From positions 11,300,906 to 11,364,905 of the forward strand of contig NC_044290.2 in NCBI RefSeq assembly GCF_004027225.2: 64,000 nucleotides of DNA, read 5' to 3'. Below, one piece after another: positions 60,392 to 64,000 of the stretch. The DNA comes from Strigops habroptila. Its lineage: Eukaryota; Chordata; Aves; Psittaciformes; Psittacidae. Under the pieces are notes generated by a model, which searched no databases, had not been told where the DNA came from, and saw only the letters and a list, made by a program, of their open reading frames with translations. A program made the translations under genes and the position numbers. Position 1 is the stretch's first letter. Every line of letters begins with the position of its first letter.

Positions 60392-60460
60392 AGCTATTAT
60401 AAAGTCTCCCTAATGATTTATTATTAGTCCCTCATGACTGTTAAAAGGTCTCCCTAAGGT
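60371..60460 (+). repeat. Degenerate triplication of a CR1-derived unit
   Basis: Three related blocks follow one another: CTGTTATAAGGTCTCCCCT, CTATTATAAAGTCTCCCTAA and CTGTTAAAAGGTCTCCCTAA. Only the first belongs to the continuous CR1 match; the others look like local duplications of it. Confidence 0.7.
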
Positions 60461-61111
60461 TGACTCAGTTTGCATAAGCACAGCTTATTTTCCTGAAAAA
60501 TCAGCATAAAAACCAAGAGGAGAAGCTGCACACAAACAAGACAGCAGAGATTTGGAGAGGTGAATGAGCCCAGTGCAATGCCTGCGAGTGGTGCTGGGTG
60601 CTGAGCCCAGGACCAGTGGCTGCTGGGGGCTCAGGGTATATCCTACAACGGGCAGTGATGCTGGAGGCACTCTCCCAGCCCCACACAGCCATCGGAAGGG
60701 CAGAAAACGATCCTCTCCTTATGTCAAGCTCTTGGCAAGCTCCCACCCAATGCATCCTGTTCACTGCTTCGTATCCGGCTTGGGAATTCCAGGAACATCT
60801 GCACACCTCCCTCGCCCAACCGTACATCTGCATGTCCAAACCTGCTCCCGTCGCGCTGGTGCAGCGCTCGCAGCCGGTACCCCCTGCACCCTGCGCCAGC
60901 CCCTTCCTGCTCACCGGGGGGGAAAAAGCAGTGAGTCCTTCCAAGCATGAGGCCAACTGCCCCAGGAGCCAAAGTGTTTTGCCCCCAACCAGTCCCCTTG
61001 AGTAAATAAACGCATTGGCTAAGCCAAAACCATCACTTCTCATAAAACACAGTGCAACATCTGGACAGGAGCTCCCATGTGCTGGGGATGTTCACAGCAT
61101 GCATGGCCACA
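60461..61111. other. Unannotated DNA
   Basis: No gene recognised. A 180-codon minus-strand frame (60501-61043) lacks a recognisable domain. A CpG-enriched patch lies at 60845-60920. Confidence 0.5.
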
Positions 61112-61253
61112 CATAGAATGGCTTGGGTTGGAAGGGGCCTTAAAGCTCCTCATCCAGCTCCAACCCCCTGCCACTGGCAGGGACACCTTCCAGTAGAGCA
61201 GGTTGCTCCAAGCCCCTGTGTCCAACCTGGCCTTGAACACTGCCAGGGATGGG
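61112..61253 (-). mobile_element. CR1 LINE 3' end, young type
   Basis: A minus-strand copy. The plus strand reads CATAGAATGGCTTGGGTTGG, AAGGGGCCTTAAAGCTCCTC, ACCTTCCAGTAGAGCAGGTT and AAGCCCCTGTGTCCAACCTG, and ends GAACACTGCCAGGGATGGG. Confidence 0.97.
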
Positions 61254-62643
61254 TAGAGCAGGAGGGTTCAGGAGGGAAAGCCACTTGCCAGCACACCAGG
61301 AGAAACCTAGGAAACACTCTCCTCCACCGACCGGGAAGCGACGGCTCCTGCCCTCTCATCATACTTCTCCTGCTCGATGGGAACAAGCTCCAGTGGCAGC
61401 ACTGATGGGAAAGGGGCCTGGCTAGGGCAGAGGAGAAGGAACAGCTCTGCCCACCCCACTAGCACTCACCCTCCCTCGCCCGGAGCAGATGGACCTGGCA
61501 GGGCTGTATTTTCCTAGCACCTGCCTGGTTTTTATGGAGGAACAGAGCTTACCTGGCATCTGCAGGCTGAATAATAAACCCTTTAGCAGCAGCAGGCTGG
61601 TGGGATGATGGGGGAGGCAGACCCCAAACCCACACTCCTGAGTGATTTACACCCAGGGAAAACTTTATCCCAAACACCCCGCCAGTTTGCCATCTCCTGC
61701 TCCTGGTGTCCTGGTCCGTGCACAGCATTAAAGCTTTCCAAGCCTTTTGCCTTTCCTTGGTTGATGCATCTTCCCAGCTTGTCTGCTGTCCCCACATCAC
61801 CACACTGGGGGATTCTCACCAAGCTCCCACTCTGGCTATGCACAAGTATCATTACCTTCAGCAGGAGCAGCCCAAATGGTAGAGGCTCCCCTTTCCCCTA
61901 CACCCTCTGCAAGGATCCATATTCCAAGGCCACATCCTCTTTGTGGACACTGAACAGCACATCCCTCCCTCCCCAGAATTAGAGGGCAATGAGAAGCTCT
62001 GGGCAGGAAACTGGTCTCCCTTTGGAGGAACATTAGGCAGGAAAATACCCATTTGAGATGCTGGAGGCTGCAAGAGCAGCCCCATCTCTTCCAAAAGCCA
62101 AAACAGGAATTTATTGCTCCCTCCACTGTGCAATGCACATGTGAGGTATGTCACCTCCCCATAGCTCATTGCCACTGGCACAGTGCACCGGGGCTGGCAG
62201 CAGCTCACCACAGCCCTGGCATGTAAAGGGTGCACATTGGCACTGAGACCCATGACCTGGAGCTGGCATGAAAGGGGCTAAAAACTGCTGGTGTGATAAA
62301 ATATATTAAAATCATTAAAAAAACCCAAAGCACCCAAATTCCGTGAGCCGGCATCAGCAATGGCATGAGCAAAGCAAACATCTGTGGGTGCACATGGGCT
62401 CACCGTCCCTGCGCCTGGACACATGTCCCTCTGCAGACACTTTCCAATCTTTAAGGCACCTAAAACCTCTGAGGCCACATTTTGTATTCTCTTTACAGAG
62501 CAGCTGAGTGTGGTTTCATGCGAGCAGCAGTTCCCTGTGTTTATTTTAGCGCTGTAGCAAGGCTGAGTTTTAAAAGGCAGGACTGTTTTTGGTGGCTCCG
62601 AGTTGAAATTTGGTTTAACAGCAAAGAAGGGGGAGAAAAAGAG
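61254..62643. other. Unannotated DNA
   Basis: No gene or dispersed repeat recognised. Frames reach 131 codons without recognisable domains. Two overlapping minus-strand frames near 62278-63179 read through the poly(A) tract as polyphenylalanine and are artefacts of it. Confidence 0.5.
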
Positions 62644-62658
62644 AAAAAAAAAAAAAAA
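62644..62658 (+). repeat. Poly(A) run, 15 nt, within a purine tract
   Basis: Fifteen A residues at the end of a roughly 36-nt purine run (AAGAAGGGGGAGAAAAAGAG and following bases). Confidence 0.95.
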
Positions 62659-63628
62659 TGAGGCAAGAAGGGGAAGAAAAAGGTTTGGGTGAAATTTAAG
62701 AAGTCCCATAAACTTTGCCGAGTTCTGTAGAACATCCCCTGCAGCCCCACGCTCCCGCTGGAGCCGCCACTGCTGCCAAGGGAGCAAACAGGCCCTGTAA
62801 TTATTAGGCATGGCCAGACCCTGCAAGCACCTTTGCTCACAAGATCTCCTCCCCAAATTGCAAGGGCTAGAGCAGTCGCATCCTTGCTGCCTGTACCTGC
62901 ATGGACAGGCACCAGTGCCCTCTGCCCAACTGCTCTGGAGAGAAGCGGGATGAAGGAGATGAGTTCATGAGCATCAAACATGCAGAAAGCTGCTACAAAG
63001 AGGAAGGAAACAAACCACAGGGCAAGACACAGCCTGAGCTGAAACAGCAACAGGATGGACTGCATGGATGGTGCCTGCAGCCTCCTTGGAGAAGCTGAAT
63101 GTGCCCACCAAGGCTGACACAAGTACAGCAACCAGACCAGCACAGGGCACACATTGAATGCCTCCAAGCTCCTTCCCAACCCTGTTTTTACAGTCTCACA
63201 CTACTTTGGTTCCATCATCCATCAGCAGGGATGAGCCACGCATCGGGAGGAGCATCGGGGCCGCACAAAGGCTCTCCATCCACATCCCATCACATGGACC
63301 AGTACCAGGAAAGGACACAGAAAGCTGGGTTTGGTTCCCAAGCTGCAAGGAATGAACCTTCTTATTTCAGAGCTCATTTGGCTGCTGCAGGTAAATTAAG
63401 GGGAACAGAGAGGTAAGGGGGAGGCAAAGAGATGTGCAGCCCTCTGCCCCTGGTCCATGCCAGCCACTGCTGCAGCTCAGAAGAGGCCAGGCATGGAATG
63501 AGATGGAGAGAGGAAGACAAAAGGGACGCTTTGTGGAGAGGCTGAATTAATTCAGCTCCACGCAAAGGAAATTTGTTCCCTTTGCCAGAAAGAAAACAAA
63601 ATGAAGCGAGTGGTGCAAAGGAGCGGTT
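62659..63628. other. Unannotated DNA
   Basis: No gene or dispersed repeat recognised. Open frames are at most about 105 codons on the plus strand. Confidence 0.55.
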
Positions 63629-63682
63629 CAGCTCAGCTCAGCATAGCACAGCTCAGCTTGGCATGGCACGGCTCAGCTCAGG
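63629..63682 (+). repeat. Degenerate AGCTC/GGCAC pentamer repeat
   Basis: Five AGCT cores in about 50 bp, spaced mostly by five bases (CAGCTCAGCTCAGCATAGCA, CAGCTCAGCTTGGCATGGCA, CGGCTCAGCTCAGG): a small degenerate pentamer satellite. Confidence 0.85.
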
Positions 63683-64000
63683 CTGCCTGCAGCACCCCAA
63701 TGGCAAATCAATTCCTTCTGCCAATGCACCACACCAAAGGCACCCATGTCCCACACCCAAGACCTCCAATTAGGATGCCAGGGGACAGGGAATGGAAGGC
63801 AAGAGAAACTCTGCTTAATTGAGGAGCTGCAGCCAGGCCATGCTTGCCTAAGATTATAGAGAGGAATGCAAGTCTCCTTTACAGCGGGTGCATTCGCTTG
63901 AAACAAAAATGAATAGAGCAGACTCCAGGCAGGAGAGGAAAAGAAAAATAAAGCTTCATATGACCTGGATTTAGGGCTGGGATGAGATCTGGTGACTGCC
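63683..64000. other. Unannotated DNA
   Basis: Nothing recognised; short frames only. Confidence 0.6.

Noticed and set aside
62541..63179. 212-codon minus-strand frame as a membrane protein
   Set aside because: Its hydrophobic, phenylalanine-rich end comes from the poly(A) and purine tract read in reverse.
1..64000. CRISPR arrays, operons, insertion sequences, endogenous viral genes, full LTRs
   Set aside because: No regularly spaced repeats, no co-directional dense genes, no reverse transcriptase, gag or envelope-like frames and no paired LTRs were seen on either strand.

Overview
This window looks like nuclear DNA from a bird. The main evidence is sixteen pieces of the avian/reptilian LINE CR1. 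Most carry its typical 3' end, with a terminal ATTCTATG-type tail. Several are nearly identical to one another, as expected of a CR1 family active fairly recently in neognath (probably neoavian) birds. One or two degraded MIR-like SINEs, short microsatellites and homopolymer runs, roughly balanced base composition and the absence of long coding frames also fit an avian intergenic or intronic region. Nothing resembles a bacterial, plasmid, phage or viral genome.

I cannot identify a complete protein-coding gene. Nearly all open frames are short and unrelated to any family I know, or are translations of CR1. The longest, 345 codons at 18108-19145, starts where a CR1 fragment breaks off and has no recognisable domain.

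Layout. 1-5 kb: one old, long CR1 copy (minus) in otherwise featureless DNA, with a well-formed exon-like segment at 1087-1140. 5-21 kb: scattered CR1 tails, a MIR-like SINE at about 10.3 kb, a perfect hairpin at 8.76 kb and the long open frame at 18.1-19.1 kb. 23.7-23.93 kb: a compact CpG-rich segment with an RFX X-box, a CCAAT box framed by two mirrored CRE-like sites, a GC box, and a good minus-strand splice donor just beyond it. This is the best promoter / first-exon candidate. 24-46 kb: mostly unannotated DNA with CR1 tails, low-complexity tracts and short exon-like segments. 46.2-47.1 kb: a second CpG-rich cluster with two TCF/LEF-type sites, then a minus-strand open segment encoding a transmembrane- or GPI-signal-like C-terminus. 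49-64 kb: CR1 copies, including an inverted pair at 52.1-53.4 kb, a MIR-like element and simple repeats.

No pathway or operon logic can be drawn. The window is best read as a gene-poor or intronic avian region with one or two possible promoter/enhancer nodes. All exon candidates are hypotheses from splice-site shape and open frame only. Such combinations arise by chance in 64 kb, so their confidences are low.
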